Source of the DNA: Cochliopodium minus
Lineage: Eukaryota > Discosea > Himatismenida > Cochliopodiidae
NCBI GenBank assembly: GCA_024220525.1
Contig: JAMYWO010000188.1
Location: 1 to 20,815, forward strand
Direction: 5' to 3'
DNA length: 20,815 nucleotides
The first letter of the stretch is position 1, and the number at the start of each line of letters is the position of its first letter. The notes beneath the pieces were generated by a model. The model was not told where the DNA came from, made no database searches, and worked only from the letters and a program-made list of their open reading frames with translations. Below, one piece after another: positions 9,732-18,982 of the stretch. Position numbers and translations under genes: made by a program.

Positions 9732-11320
9732 ATGATGAAGATACTCTTATTTATTCTATTTATTTTCTATTTTGTATATTCATCAGAAGTTGATAGTATG
9801 GAATCTTCACAAACATTACCCACATTGCATATAATAGGGATATATAACACAATAACAAATAAAGATTTCATAAACGACAAAAACACAAGCAAAGTTTTGA
9901 AATTTTCAAAGATGATGCATCTATACAACTGGAAAATCGTTGAATATGGAAATGTATATACTGAATCAGGTGCAGATGAATTTGTACAGATAATGAATAA
10001 TGAAATTTTTTTCAAGGAATTGAAGAATGGGATAGATGATAAGCAGATCTTGGAATATTTCGAAAGAATATTGATCTTAAAGATGAAATCCAAAGTCAAA
10101 CAGGGAGATATTGTGGTACATCCCATGGGAAAACTTCATCAAACAATAGAGAAGGAAATTGATGGAGCATATCATGTTGATTTGGTAAATAAAAAACTGT
10201 TTAAATATAATTATGTATATTATAAGGAAAATAAATCTTGGAGAATAAAAATATAAAATTAACTAATTTTCAAAAAAAAAAAAATTCAGACATTAATCAA
10301 AAATTTTTCCACAAAATTTTTTTATAGGGATCAGCAGATTCAACCATGAGTTTAAAGGTTTTCGAGTCACAAGCGTTGATCCATTATTATTATGGAACAA
10401 AACCAAGTCATGGAAACCACTATCACTGGGTAGTCCCAAGATACTATGACCTTGACCAATATCCTTTTTCCGACAAAGTATATGAGGAGAAACCAATTGT
10501 ATTCTTGGGTAAATTAGACTCAAAGTACAGTTTGGGAACTATATATGAAATAGCAAAGTAAATTTAAATTTTTTATTTGAATGTTTTTTTCGGTTTTAAA
10601 ATTTTTTTCTTCAAACCTTTTCAAAATTAACTAATTTTTTTTTTTTCGTAAGATCACTCCCAGAAAGAAATTTTGTTATAATTGGAAAAGGAAATTTCAA
10701 GGCACATTTTCAAGGACTCACTAATGTTAGACACATAAGTTCGTATTCTGGTAAAACGAGAAGCGAAGTTTTGAGTGGAGCAGCTGCTGTTATTTCGCCT
10801 GCCCAAAGCGCCATTTTTTTTGCTTCTTCTATTGCAGAAGCACAATTATTAGGTACCAAACAAATATTTTTTTATTTATAATCTTAAAAGATGAAACAAA
10901 TCTTTACATTCATTTGTCTTTGAAAAGTTTTCGATAATAATTCAAATCTTTTTCTTTTATCATTTTTTTGACAAAAAATTCATAAATTTTTTAAATTAAC
11001 ATTTAGTCTTTACAAAAAAAAAAAATTGAAACTAATTTTTAATTTTTTTTTTGTTAGGAATTCCTGCTATAGCTCCTAATTATGGAGCTTTTTCGGAACT
11101 TATTGAACATGGTATCACTGGATTCAGATGCAACACATTGGGAGACTGGCTTGAATCCATCAAAATAGCTGATAAGTTAGACAGAAAGTATATCAGAGAA
11201 AGAGCTGTAGGGTTGTACTCTCTTGAGGCTGTTGGTAATAAACTCAATGCTATTTTTAGACAGGTTGCTGATTTGAATGATGGTGGTTTTTACAAGGATG
11301 TTTCATACACAATACTTTAA
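9732..11320 (+). CDS. Secretory-pathway glycosyltransferase, GT4-like (group 1)
   Basis: Four exons join in phase: 9732-10184, 10328-10557, 10653-10852, 11058-11320, giving 381 residues. The N-terminus MMKILLFILFIFYFVYSS is a clear signal peptide or anchor, so the product probably works in the ER/Golgi lumen or is secreted. The N-lobe has HIIGIYNT and WKIVEYGNVYTESGADEFV, typical of a GT-B fold that binds an acceptor. After the intron come VFES and HWVVPRYYDLDQYPF. The C-lobe has PIVFLGKLDSKYSLGTIYEI, FVIIGKG, and the nucleotide-sugar-binding stretch SIAEAQLLGIPAIAPNYGAF followed by SELIEHGITGFRCNT, which carries the E-x7-E-like acidic pair of GT4 enzymes. The protein ends ADLNDGGFYKDVSYTIL. 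Donor sugar and product are unknown; being divergent from the UDP-glucuronate-making enzyme hints at a shared glycan route. The MMKILLF start directly follows an A run, and no earlier in-frame ATG was seen. Confidence 0.85.
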
Positions 11321-11501
11321 TGTTATTCTTGTACCCTTTGAATTATTAAAAGAATTTGAATAATTTTATTTTTTTCTCTGAAATATAAAAAAAAAAAAAA
11401 AAAATTAAAATTGAGAAACAGATTTAGAATGAGAAATATAAATCCCAGATTCCCAATTATGAATTGCCAATTTAATTAAATAAAAAAAAGAAACAAAGGA
11501 T
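11321..11501. other. Intergenic spacer between two tandem plus-strand genes
   Basis: This holds a 7-bp inverted repeat (AATTATT...AATAATT) near 11341-11364 just after the stop and a run of about 20 A. It must contain both the 3' end of the glycosyltransferase transcript and the promoter of the next gene. Confidence 0.4.
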
Positions 11502-12875
11502 ATGTTTTCAAAAGTTGAAAAAACTTACAAATTTTGGTAATTTAAATTTCTTTATAACATTTAAAGATAAATTTTAGGATTTAGTGTTTTGGGAGATGAA
11601 TTTGTTGGAAAAAGCACTTTTATTGCATCTTGCTGCAAAAGTGAATGCTTCAAAAAAAAATTTTATAAAAATATTTTTTAATGAAATTCCCTTTTTTAGC
11701 TAGTGTGAAACAGACATATGAAAAATTTGATGGAAATAATTACTCGAGGTCAAAATAATCGTTATAAATTCAATTAGAAAAAAAAAAATTTAAATTTTCT
11801 TTTTTATAGATACATAAAGGTGGATGGGAGAGGTATTACGTTGGCTTTTAATGATAAGGATGGAAAAGACGTGAAAGATTACTATGAATTTGATGACATG
11901 ATAAAAGGAAAACAAGGATATTTCGTTGTTTTTTCACTGACGGACAAAAAGTCATTCGAGAGGGTTCCTTTTTACTTAGACCAAATAAGAAAACATAGAT
12001 CATATTTAGAAGAATCATACACAATAACACTAATAGGAAATGTAATTGAAAGAAAGTTGATAAGAACAGTTGATCCCTTTGACATCTCTTCTCTTTGTTT
12101 CAAAGAAAAAATGGAATATTTCGAAATTTCCTGTAAAGACGAAATAAAATGTGAAAAAAGTATTTTATATGCTTTGAAACAAACCTTTGTATATGAGAAG
12201 ATAAACAAGTTCTACTATTTTGTTGGAGAAAAAAATAAACTCCCCTTTCAAACAAGCTGGTTGAATTTTCCAAACTTTAAATTGTCAATCCCCAAAATTT
12301 ATCCTAAAATTTGGCAACTCATCTTTGATTATTTAACTAGAAACACAAATACTTTGAAAAAATGCAGATTGGTTTGTAAACATTGGTACACCTTTATCAG
12401 TGAGAAACACATGAAGAAAATAAACTATCCCAAATACTTTATCCCTCCTTCTTCTGCTTTGTTGGTTGACAATTATGTTCCCTATACTTGTTATGATAAA
12501 TTGATCAAAGCATTTCATATTGTGGATATGTGCGATTATCTGTCAAAACCTCCCACAGAATTAATTAAAATACTCAATCTTAGAACGAATGGAACAATAA
12601 AAGAACACAACCTAGATAAAGATCGTCTTGTCATCCTGTTTGCAAATTATCAAAATTTTGATTTGTATTTCAAAAACTTTGATAAACAAGAATTAAAATC
12701 ACCAAGATGGAAATCCAATGTAACAAGTGAAAATGCAAAAATCTTGGAGAAGGAGTTTTTTCCTTATGAAGTTTACTATTACGAAGGATTGGAAAATCTT
12801 GCCAAAAAAATGGATCCAACAAATTCAAAAATAATTTTGAAAGCTTTTTCCAGGAATTGTGATAAATTAAATTAA
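11502..12875 (+). CDS. Ras-like (degenerate) GTPase domain fused to an F-box
   Basis: Four exons: 11502-11536, 11585-11640, 11700-11748, 11810-12875; 401 residues in one frame. The N-terminus reads MFSKVEKTYKFCVLGDEFVG and continues KST, an intact P-loop (GDEFVGKST, 15-23). A Ras-like core follows: GYFVVFSLTDKKSFERV matches the helix-strand region after switch II. The DxxGQ switch is replaced by NDKDGKD, and the base-specifying NKxD has become GNVIERK (123-129), so nucleotide specificity or binding is probably changed. An F-box follows at about 208-248 (IPKIYPKIWQLIFDYL, then KKCRLVCKHWYTFI). F-boxes bind Skp1 in SCF ubiquitin ligases, so the G domain may act as substrate sensor or regulator; that is inference. 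The last 150 residues are unrecognised. The gene is convergent with the R3H/2H gene, with only 31 bp between stops. Codon use is like its neighbours. Confidence 0.8.
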
Positions 12876-12906
12876 AAATAAAAAAAGGTTTTCTCAAAAA
12901 ATAATT

Positions 12907-14302
12907 TTATTTGTCAATAATGGTGGATTCATCTTTAACTCTATCATGAATATCACATTCTTTGAAACCAAGGGTGATATGAAAATCCCTGGGAGGAAGA
13001 TTACGAGCCTTACGCCAAAGATTCATGGACTCCCAAGAGACAACCACGAAGAAAACTTCATTTTCTTTATCTACCAGCTTTCCCAGACCTTTCTCTTCCC
13101 AATCATTTTTTACACTGTTAGAAATATCTTTCATAAGGGTGCTTGCAATATGTTTGACATTAATTGATTTATATTTTACTAATTAAAAAAAAAAATTTTC
13201 ATTTAATTTTTTTTTTTTAATTTTAATTTTATTTGTTTTTTAATTTTTATTTATTTTTTTTTACCACTATCTTCATTTTTCAAGCTTTCTAATATATTTT
13301 CAAGATCTCCTTTGTTCAATAAAGTTATATGATGACCAACACCATCCCTTTGTTCTCTTTTTTTTATGTAATCTTGATCAACCTTTAACAAATAATTATA
13401 AAAATTTCAAAAAAAGAATGTGAAATTTAAAAAAAAAATAAATGGAAAAATAAAATCTAAAATTAAAAAAATGTTAATTTTTTTACTTTATGTTTCCATC
13501 TTTTAGAAAAATATTCAACAGTTTTTCCTTTAAGTCCTATGTATCCAGTGTAAAAAATATATTCATTCAAAACGTTTTTGTCTTCTTTTTTGTTAGGCTG
13601 AACAGACAGTTTGTCATTGGAAACAACTATGTGCCTTTCGTTTCCCTTTCCTTGACTTTCGTGTTTAAGCCCATAAGACTCTGCAATTGCATGAACAATC
13701 TAAAATTTATAGTTCAATTAATTATGATTGTTTACAAGTAAAACAATAATATTTTATTATTTATTAATAATATTAGGATATGATAATGTATGGATATTAT
13801 TCTCTTATCATTTCCATTATATAAAAATGTATATTTTGTTTCCAAAATCAAAGGTATATCCAAAATATATCCAAAATTAATGAATAGAAGGATATATTTT
13901 TCTTTTTGAAGAATTATAAACTCAAATATATTTTTGATTTAAAGGTTATTATATACTTACTTGTCTTTCTTTATTTGTTAGTGTGCTTGGAAAACTATGC
14001 TTGCACTTTTCCTTTGAATCTGATATCTTTTTGATTTCTTCCAATAGTGATGGATTTGTCTTTTCATACTCCATCATCTCCTGTTCCAACATCTGCTTGT
14101 TATAATTTTCGATTTCTTGCAACTTATCTTCATTTAATATTCTGATCATCTCCAGATCATTAAGTTTAGGTTTATTTGATCCTTCACTAGGATAATTGAT
14201 GGTATTGAACTGCATTTTTTTTATTTGTGGAGAGAAATTGTAAGAAATTTTTGTTGAGAAGTAATTTATTCCAATAAATTTCTTCAATTTGAACAAATGC
14301 AT
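12907..14302 (-). CDS. R3H domain plus 2H-phosphoesterase-like protein
   Basis: Four exons: 13961-14302, 13487-13699, 13265-13382, 12907-13178; 314 residues in frame. Residues 60-105 are charged and probably helical. An R3H nucleic-acid-binding motif starts at the first junction: R113 and H117 (ERQIVHAIAESYGLKHESQG, then KGNERHIVVSN), with the classic Arg-x3-His spacing. The second half holds two HxT motifs about 88 residues apart: GHHITLLNKGD (H203, T205) and DFHITLGFKECDIHD (H291, T293). Paired HxT/S motifs define the 2H phosphoesterases, which open cyclic phosphates or work in RNA repair and decay, so an RNA-directed function is likely. The first 30 residues (MHLFKLKKFIGINYFSTKIS) are basic and hydrophobic and could be a mitochondrial presequence; the alternative start is the Met of MQFNTINYP. 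An RNA end-processing role is inference; the domain calls rest on motifs only. Confidence 0.78.
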
Positions 14303-14565
14303 AAAAGCTCAAAATGAGAAGCAATATTTTAATTTTTATATACTCTGAAAAGGGTCTCGCAATTATTTTTTCAGATTTAAAGGCTTATCTCAGTTTTGGC
14401 GTATAATGATTTCAAACAAATACTTTTTGCTTTAATTGGATGTTTTTCAAAGAAAATACTTCAAATTGAATGTTTTTTTAAAAAGAAATTAACAAAAAAT
14501 GAGATTTAATTATATCAACATAAATAAAAAATTTCCGCAATCTAAAAACTTAAAAAAAGATTTCT

Positions 14566-15437
14566 CTAAAGAATGATACAATGACCTTTCTTTTTCTTAT
14601 ACATCTTTCTCATCTTTTCCTTCTCACTCAACTCAATTTTGGATTTGTGTACCTGATAAATAAGCTCATAAAAAATTTCATCCACATTAACACCAGTCTT
14701 AGAAGAAGCTTCAAAGTAAGGCAAGTTAAATTTGTCACAAAAATTTTTAGCTTCTTCAAAGGAGACATCTCTTTCTTTATCCAAGTCTATTTTTGTTCCT
14801 ACAACTATAATTGGGACAGGATCCTCTTCCTTTAATTTAATAATATCTTCAAGATGGTCCATGATGTCTTCGAAGGTATCTCTTTGCGTTACTGAGAAAA
14901 TTATAAGAAATCCTTCTCCTAAAGGGTAGTATTCCTTCATATATCTTATTTCTCCAGCTGTGTCTAAAAGATCAACTAAAAATAAAATTAAATATTAATT
15001 AATTATTTTGAATTCGCTGAATGATCAATTAAAAATATTTTTATAAATAAAAAAAGCCAAAATTTAATTTATTTCACAGATTATTCATTCTCTTAAATAT
15101 ATTTCTATTTTTTTAATCATTTCTTACTCTGATGTTTTTCTCCTAGCATATCAATTATTTTTCTGTATGAATCAGCACATAGAGGATTGTAATTTTCAAC
15201 GAATTCACCAAACCTAAATTGAATGAATCAATATTAGTTTATTTGAAAATTGAAAAAAATTATTTTTTATTTTATTACATAAACATTTGAGTAAATGCAG
15301 ACTTCCCTATTTGAAAACTCTTTGTTAAAAACTTTTTTTATAAAAATTCTATTCTATCTGTTACCTGATCCTTGTGTTCCTACTACAATCACCTTGTGCT
15401 CACCTGACAAGGTTCTTGAACATTTTTCTTTTGTCAT
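14566..15437 (-). CDS. Atypical Ras-family small GTPase with CAAX box
   Basis: Exons 15365-15437, 15279-15306, 15128-15213 and 14566-14975 give 198 residues. The fold is plainly Ras: HKVIVVGTQGSGKSAFTQMF, FVENYNPLCADSYRK, LLDTAGEIRYMKEYYPLGEG, VVGTKIDL and EASSKTG, ending in a polybasic tail and CIIL. A CAAX box with terminal Leu predicts geranylgeranylation and membrane attachment. Several switch residues differ from ordinary Ras. The position of Gly12 is Gln (Q22), that of Thr35 is Leu (L45) in a changed effector loop (NPLCAD for DPTIED), and switch II is three residues shorter with Glu (E71) at the Gln61 place. These sites govern GTP hydrolysis and effector binding, so its cycle should be unusual. 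Exon 2 is only 28 nt. Upstream sequence has no earlier in-frame ATG. The Rab11-like gene lies just upstream on the same strand. Confidence 0.9.
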
Positions 15438-15851
15438 TCTTTTTCTCTTTTTAATTTAATTTTGCTTTTTTTTTTTTTTTTTTTGGAAATTTTTGGACAT
15501 TTCATTTTTAATCAAATTTGTTTTAATTAATTAGCTTAATAATAATCACAAATTTTCTGAAATTTCTTTATTGATGAATTTAAATTAAAATAAAAAGCCG
15601 ATTTAAACATCAAAAAAAAAAAAAAGAAAAAAGAAAAAAGATAGGAATTAAGTCAAAGAAGAATTAATTATGATAAATAAAAGAGAAAAAAAAAGACTTT
15701 TTTGATGGAAAAAGATTTCTTTGAAAAAAAAGATTTATAATAAAGATTTTTGGGTCAAGATAAAAATAAATAAGCTTTTTTTTTTAATAATTTACATCCA
15801 AATCATTGTTTTGTTATTGAGATAATTTAAAGATCCAAAATAAAAAAAAAA
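15438..15851. other. Intergenic region between Rab and Ras genes
   Basis: The 414 bp hold a T16-18 run just upstream of the Ras ATG, A-rich sequence at 15610-15660, and an ATCACAAATTTT element at 15544-15555 similar to one near the Rab start. No gene or RNA was recognised. It serves as Ras promoter and Rab 3' region. Confidence 0.4.
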
Positions 15852-16916
15852 TCAACAACAAGTAGCTTTTGGGACAACAACTTTTTTTTCTTCCAAAACT
15901 ACAGGTTTAGAATCATTATCAACGATCTCTTCCTTCTTTTTGTTCTTTAGCTTATTTTTGCTTTGGATACTTTGATGATAAATTTCTGAGACAATCTTTT
16001 GGAAAGCTTCTTGGACATTAGAAGAGTCAGAAGCAGAAGTTTCAAAGAAAAACAATCCTTTGTTTTCTGCAAATTTTTTGGCCTCACTTGTAGTAACCTA
16101 AATTGGAAAAAAAAGTTTGTTTGGGTTAAAATCTTAAGAAAAAAATTAAAATAAAAAAATTCCTTAAAGTAATAAAGTTAAAAAAGAAATCTTTTTTTTT
16201 TTACTTCTCTTGCAGAGTTGAGATCAGATTTGTTTCCTATTATCATAATCACCAATTCTTCTTGTGGAGTGTTGTTACCTTCTTTGAGGTCTTTCAACCA
16301 ATTTTCTATGCTTTCAAAGCTTGATTTTTGGGTTATGTCATATACAAGTAAGGCTCCTCTTACTCCTCTTTTATATTTGATGTGAGTCCATGAATATTGA
16401 GTTTTTTTTTTATTCTAAAAAAATGGTTACCTGTAGTATACTTTTGTTATTGCTCTATATCTTTCTTTGTTGGAATGAACATTATAAATTTTATGATTGG
16501 GTGAGTTTATTTCTTTGATAATATTTTAAATAATAATTTACCTTGTCCTGCTGTATCCTTTCATAAATCAATTTAATTTGTATTTTAAAGTTTGAGTTTT
16601 TGAAATAAGTGATACCCATATTCTATTGTTGATTTATTTAAATAAAGTAAAAATATTGAAGGATATTTCTTTGATTTACTGTGCTGTGATTGAAACATTA
16701 TCAACCAAAATATTCCTTGTGGCTATTTCTACACCAACAGTTGATTTGGTATCCATATTAAACTCATCTCGTGAATATTTTGAGAGAATACTGATCAAAA
16801 AAAAGAATTAATAAGACAAATTCAATCAAAATTATTTATGTTTCTTTCTACCTGGTTTTCCCAACACCACTATCACCTAATATAACTATTTTATATATCA
16901 GATTTGAGTTTTCCAT
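15852..16916 (-). CDS. rab11: Rab11-like small GTPase
   Basis: Seven exons: 16852-16916, 16680-16790, 16616-16622, 16542-16557, 16431-16464, 16205-16367, 15852-16097; 642 nt, 213 residues. All G motifs are intact: [16 protein letters not shown] (switch I Thr), IWDTAGQERYRAIT, GNKSDL, ETSAS. The run [35 protein letters not shown] and [16 protein letters not shown] point to the Rab11 group, and the C-terminus PKATCC ends in the double cysteine that Rab prenyl transferase modifies. Rab11 acts in recycling endosomes and, in amoebae, at contractile vacuole or secretory membranes. The two central exons are only 7 and 16 nt and both are needed to rebuild IWDTAGQ. The tail ([20 protein letters not shown]) is longer and more charged than in animal Rab11. 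The gene is divergent from the F-box gene over 94 bp. Confidence 0.92.
16542..16557 (-). other. 16-nt microexon encoding DTAGQ of the Rab gene
   Basis: GAAAG|GATACAGCAGGACAAG|GTAAAT on the minus strand encodes D-T-A-G-Q and the first base of the next Glu codon. The following exon (16431-16464) continues with [12 protein letters not shown]. Confidence 0.85.
16616..16622 (-). other. 7-nt microexon of the Rab gene
   Basis: AACAATAG|AATATGG|GTATCA on the minus strand. It joins phase 2 (CA from the upstream exon) to phase 0 and spells Q-I-W. That is exactly the triplet that precedes DTAGQ in Rab11 proteins, and omitting it shifts the frame. Confidence 0.8.
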
Positions 16917-17010
16917 TGCGTCAATATTAAATCACAATTTTTTTTCTCTGTTGATTTAAAAAAAAAAATTTGAAACTTGATCTTTCAAATATCACAATTT
17001 TATTAATCAA
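16917..17010. promoter_or_regulatory. Compact bidirectional promoter with an 11-bp direct repeat
   Basis: Only 94 bp separate the divergent Rab and F-box starts. ATCACAATTTT occurs twice, at 16931-16941 and 16991-17001, exactly 60 bp apart, each 10-15 bp from one of the two ATGs. Both copies point the same way. A poly-A/T tract lies between. Shared control is inferred. Confidence 0.45.
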
Positions 17011-17346
17011 ATGAAAAGAAAAGATGATAAGGATAAAATTGATAGTTCATTAGAAAAGAAACTTAAAGAAGAGAATGGATCTTTTTCATTATTATTTGGA
17101 TTCTATTGCAAAACAAGATCAAATGTATGGAAAGAAATAACAAAGTACCTATCTATTGAAGATATAATGAGACTATCCATTTGTTCCAAACAATTTTGGG
17201 AGATGATTAACAATGATATCAAGATATGGAAGCATATATCAAGCATCGAAAAGATAGATTCATTATTCGAGATATATCTGCAATACTGCAAAGACAAAAA
17301 TGGAAATTACAAAGATATCTTCAAGCAAATTTTGAACAGTAAAAAG
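17011..17346 (+). CDS. F-box protein, first exon (likely an F-box/ankyrin protein)
   Basis: The ATG at 17011 opens a 112-residue exon with a lysine-rich start (MKRKDDKDKIDSSLEKKLKE) and an F-box at about residues 37-78: NVWKEITKYLSIEDIMRLSI, then CSKQFWEMI and IKIWKHI. F-boxes bind Skp1 and tie a substrate-binding partner to SCF ubiquitin ligases. Three endings are possible. The exon may run to 17346 and splice with GTATGA to a 24-codon exon at 17423-17497 that stops there. It may use a donor at 17339 (phase 1), which fits the ankyrin exon starting at 17856. Or it may read on to a TGA at 17350. F-box plus ankyrin is a common pairing in protists, so the second choice is attractive, but the intron would be 517 bp with an ambiguous base inside. 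Confidence 0.72.
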
Positions 17347-17855
17347 GTATGAGAGATTACAAAGAAAAATATAAAGGAAATAGGTTCAATAATAAAATTT
17401 ATTGATTTATAATTAATAAAAGGTATCATTCTCAAAAATAGAATCTATCCATAATCAAAAAATATTTTCTAATCCATCTTCGATTATTAACAATTAAATC
17501 TCATTTTTTTTAATATCAATAAAGTTTAATTAATTTTTTGAATTAACCTTTTTCAATTTTGGGAAAGGAAGATACTAGAAATTCCATTGCAAATAAAATT
17601 TGGAGATTTAAATCTTANAATAAAAAAATAAAAAAATAAAAAAATAAAAAAATAAAAAAATAAAAAAATAAAAAAATAAAAAAATAATAAATAAATATGA
17701 TAAATGAACCTTTTTATTTTGTTTTTGAAGTTATTTTTAATATTAAAAAAAATATAAAAATGATTTTAAATATATTTTTTTTTTCAATTTGAACTCTTAA
17801 AATAAAAAAATAAAAAAATTGATTCAAAAAAAATTAAATTTTTAAAATTTTAAAG
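17347..17855. other. Intron or gap with ambiguous base and (TAAAAAAA)n repeat
   Basis: Three things sit here. At 17423-17497 there is a short open stretch after a usable acceptor (VSFSKIESIHNQ..., then TAA) that could be a last F-box exon. At about 17566-17617 there is unusually GC-rich sequence open in two frames (for example ILEIPLQIKFGDLN), which may be a piece of ankyrin-type coding sequence. It runs straight into the only N of the window (17618), after which an 8-base repeat of T and seven A extends to about 17686. The pattern suggests an uncertain assembly join at the repeat. Confidence 0.45.
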
Positions 17856-18878
17856 AACCAACGATTACGATGAATCATGTGTTGTCAAGCGAAAACGCCA
17901 TAAAATCATTCCCAATTCTCATAAAAGCAGGAATCAACCCAAATGTCCTCAACGTCAACTCCCACAACGCCTTCTTTACCATTCTACTGGGGAGGAATGG
18001 GGATGTTTCTCTTTTGAATGTTTTGAAGGAGAATGTGGGTTTGGAGGTTGGAGACTTAAATCATTTGGATTTTCATGGAAATTCTCTTTTGCATCATGTT
18101 TTCTTGAAGTCTGAGTTTTCTACTGAGGAAGTTGATCTTTTGTTGAAACTTCTTTTTGAAAAAGGTAAAAAAAAAAAAAAATAGAAAAAATAAAAAAATG
18201 AATTACAATAAAATAAAATAATTTACTTAATTTTTTAAAAAGGAGCCGATTTTTTTATTCAAAATATTTCTGGTTATTCCCCGTTCATGGAATTATTGAA
18301 GGTAAAAATTCTTTAAAATAAAAAATTAAAAAAAATTAATTAAATAATTTTTTTGAAGAGAGGACATGTTTGTTTTGCGTACGAAATATTGGAGAAAAAT
18401 AGCAGCAAAATAAATCAAAAGGATAACAAGGATTTAACATGCGTCAACCACTTTTTCATGAGATCTCCTTTCATAGGAACAAACAAGGGTTTTTATTACC
18501 ATGAATTACTTGTGTTAAAGATGTTGCAAAGTTTTGGTGCTGATTTGGATGTTCTTCATTGTTTTGTTGGAAAAAACTTTTATGAGGAAATTGATAATGT
18601 TTTATTGCTTGATAAAAGTGGTTTCTTTGAAATTTTTAGGCCTATTGGTAAAAAACATTTCATTCTTCATTTTATTTAATTTAATTTTTTTTTTACTAGA
18701 AAAACAACTTTTAAAGTCGAAAAAACAAAATGTAAAAAAAAAAAAGTTCTATATTTTATGTTTTTTTATTTTATGTTTTTTATTTTATCTATTAAAGGAA
18801 GTAGAAGTGGTGGTATTGAACAAGTTTGAGAAGATTGAAAAATCTTTAAATCAAAAATGGATAACCAGCATTTTATAA
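17856..18878 (+). CDS. Ankyrin-repeat protein, C-terminal exons
   Basis: Five exons link in phase: 17856-18164, 18243-18301, 18359-18647, 18700-18731, 18798-18878, ending in TAA. Ankyrin units are visible: FPILIKAGINPNVLNVNSHN, LNHLDFHGNSLLHHVF followed by LLLKLLFEKGADFFIQN, SGYSPFMELLKRGHVCFAYE, and LKMLQSFGADLDVLHCFVGK. Ankyrin repeats are protein-binding scaffolds. The first exon enters in phase 1 (EPTITMNHVL or KPTITMNHVL), so an upstream exon is expected. The ATG at 17870 could instead be a start, making a separate gene. The simplest reading is one gene with the F-box exon 0.5 kb upstream. The tail (EVEVVVLNKFEKIEKSLNQK) looks helical. The gene converges on the kinase gene, stops 104 bp apart. 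Confidence 0.75.
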
Positions 18879-18982
18879 ACCAAAAGAAGTTAGAATAAAT
18901 ATGTTAACATTAATCTTTTTATTCACAGAACTCTGAATTGAACAAACCAGAAATATAAATGATTATTAAAATTTTTTAATTT

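Noticed and set aside
18534-18878. Hydrophobic 114-codon open frame near the end of the ankyrin gene
   Set aside because: It mixes an out-of-frame part of exon 18359-18647, an intron and the last exon; the phase-correct chain is soluble.
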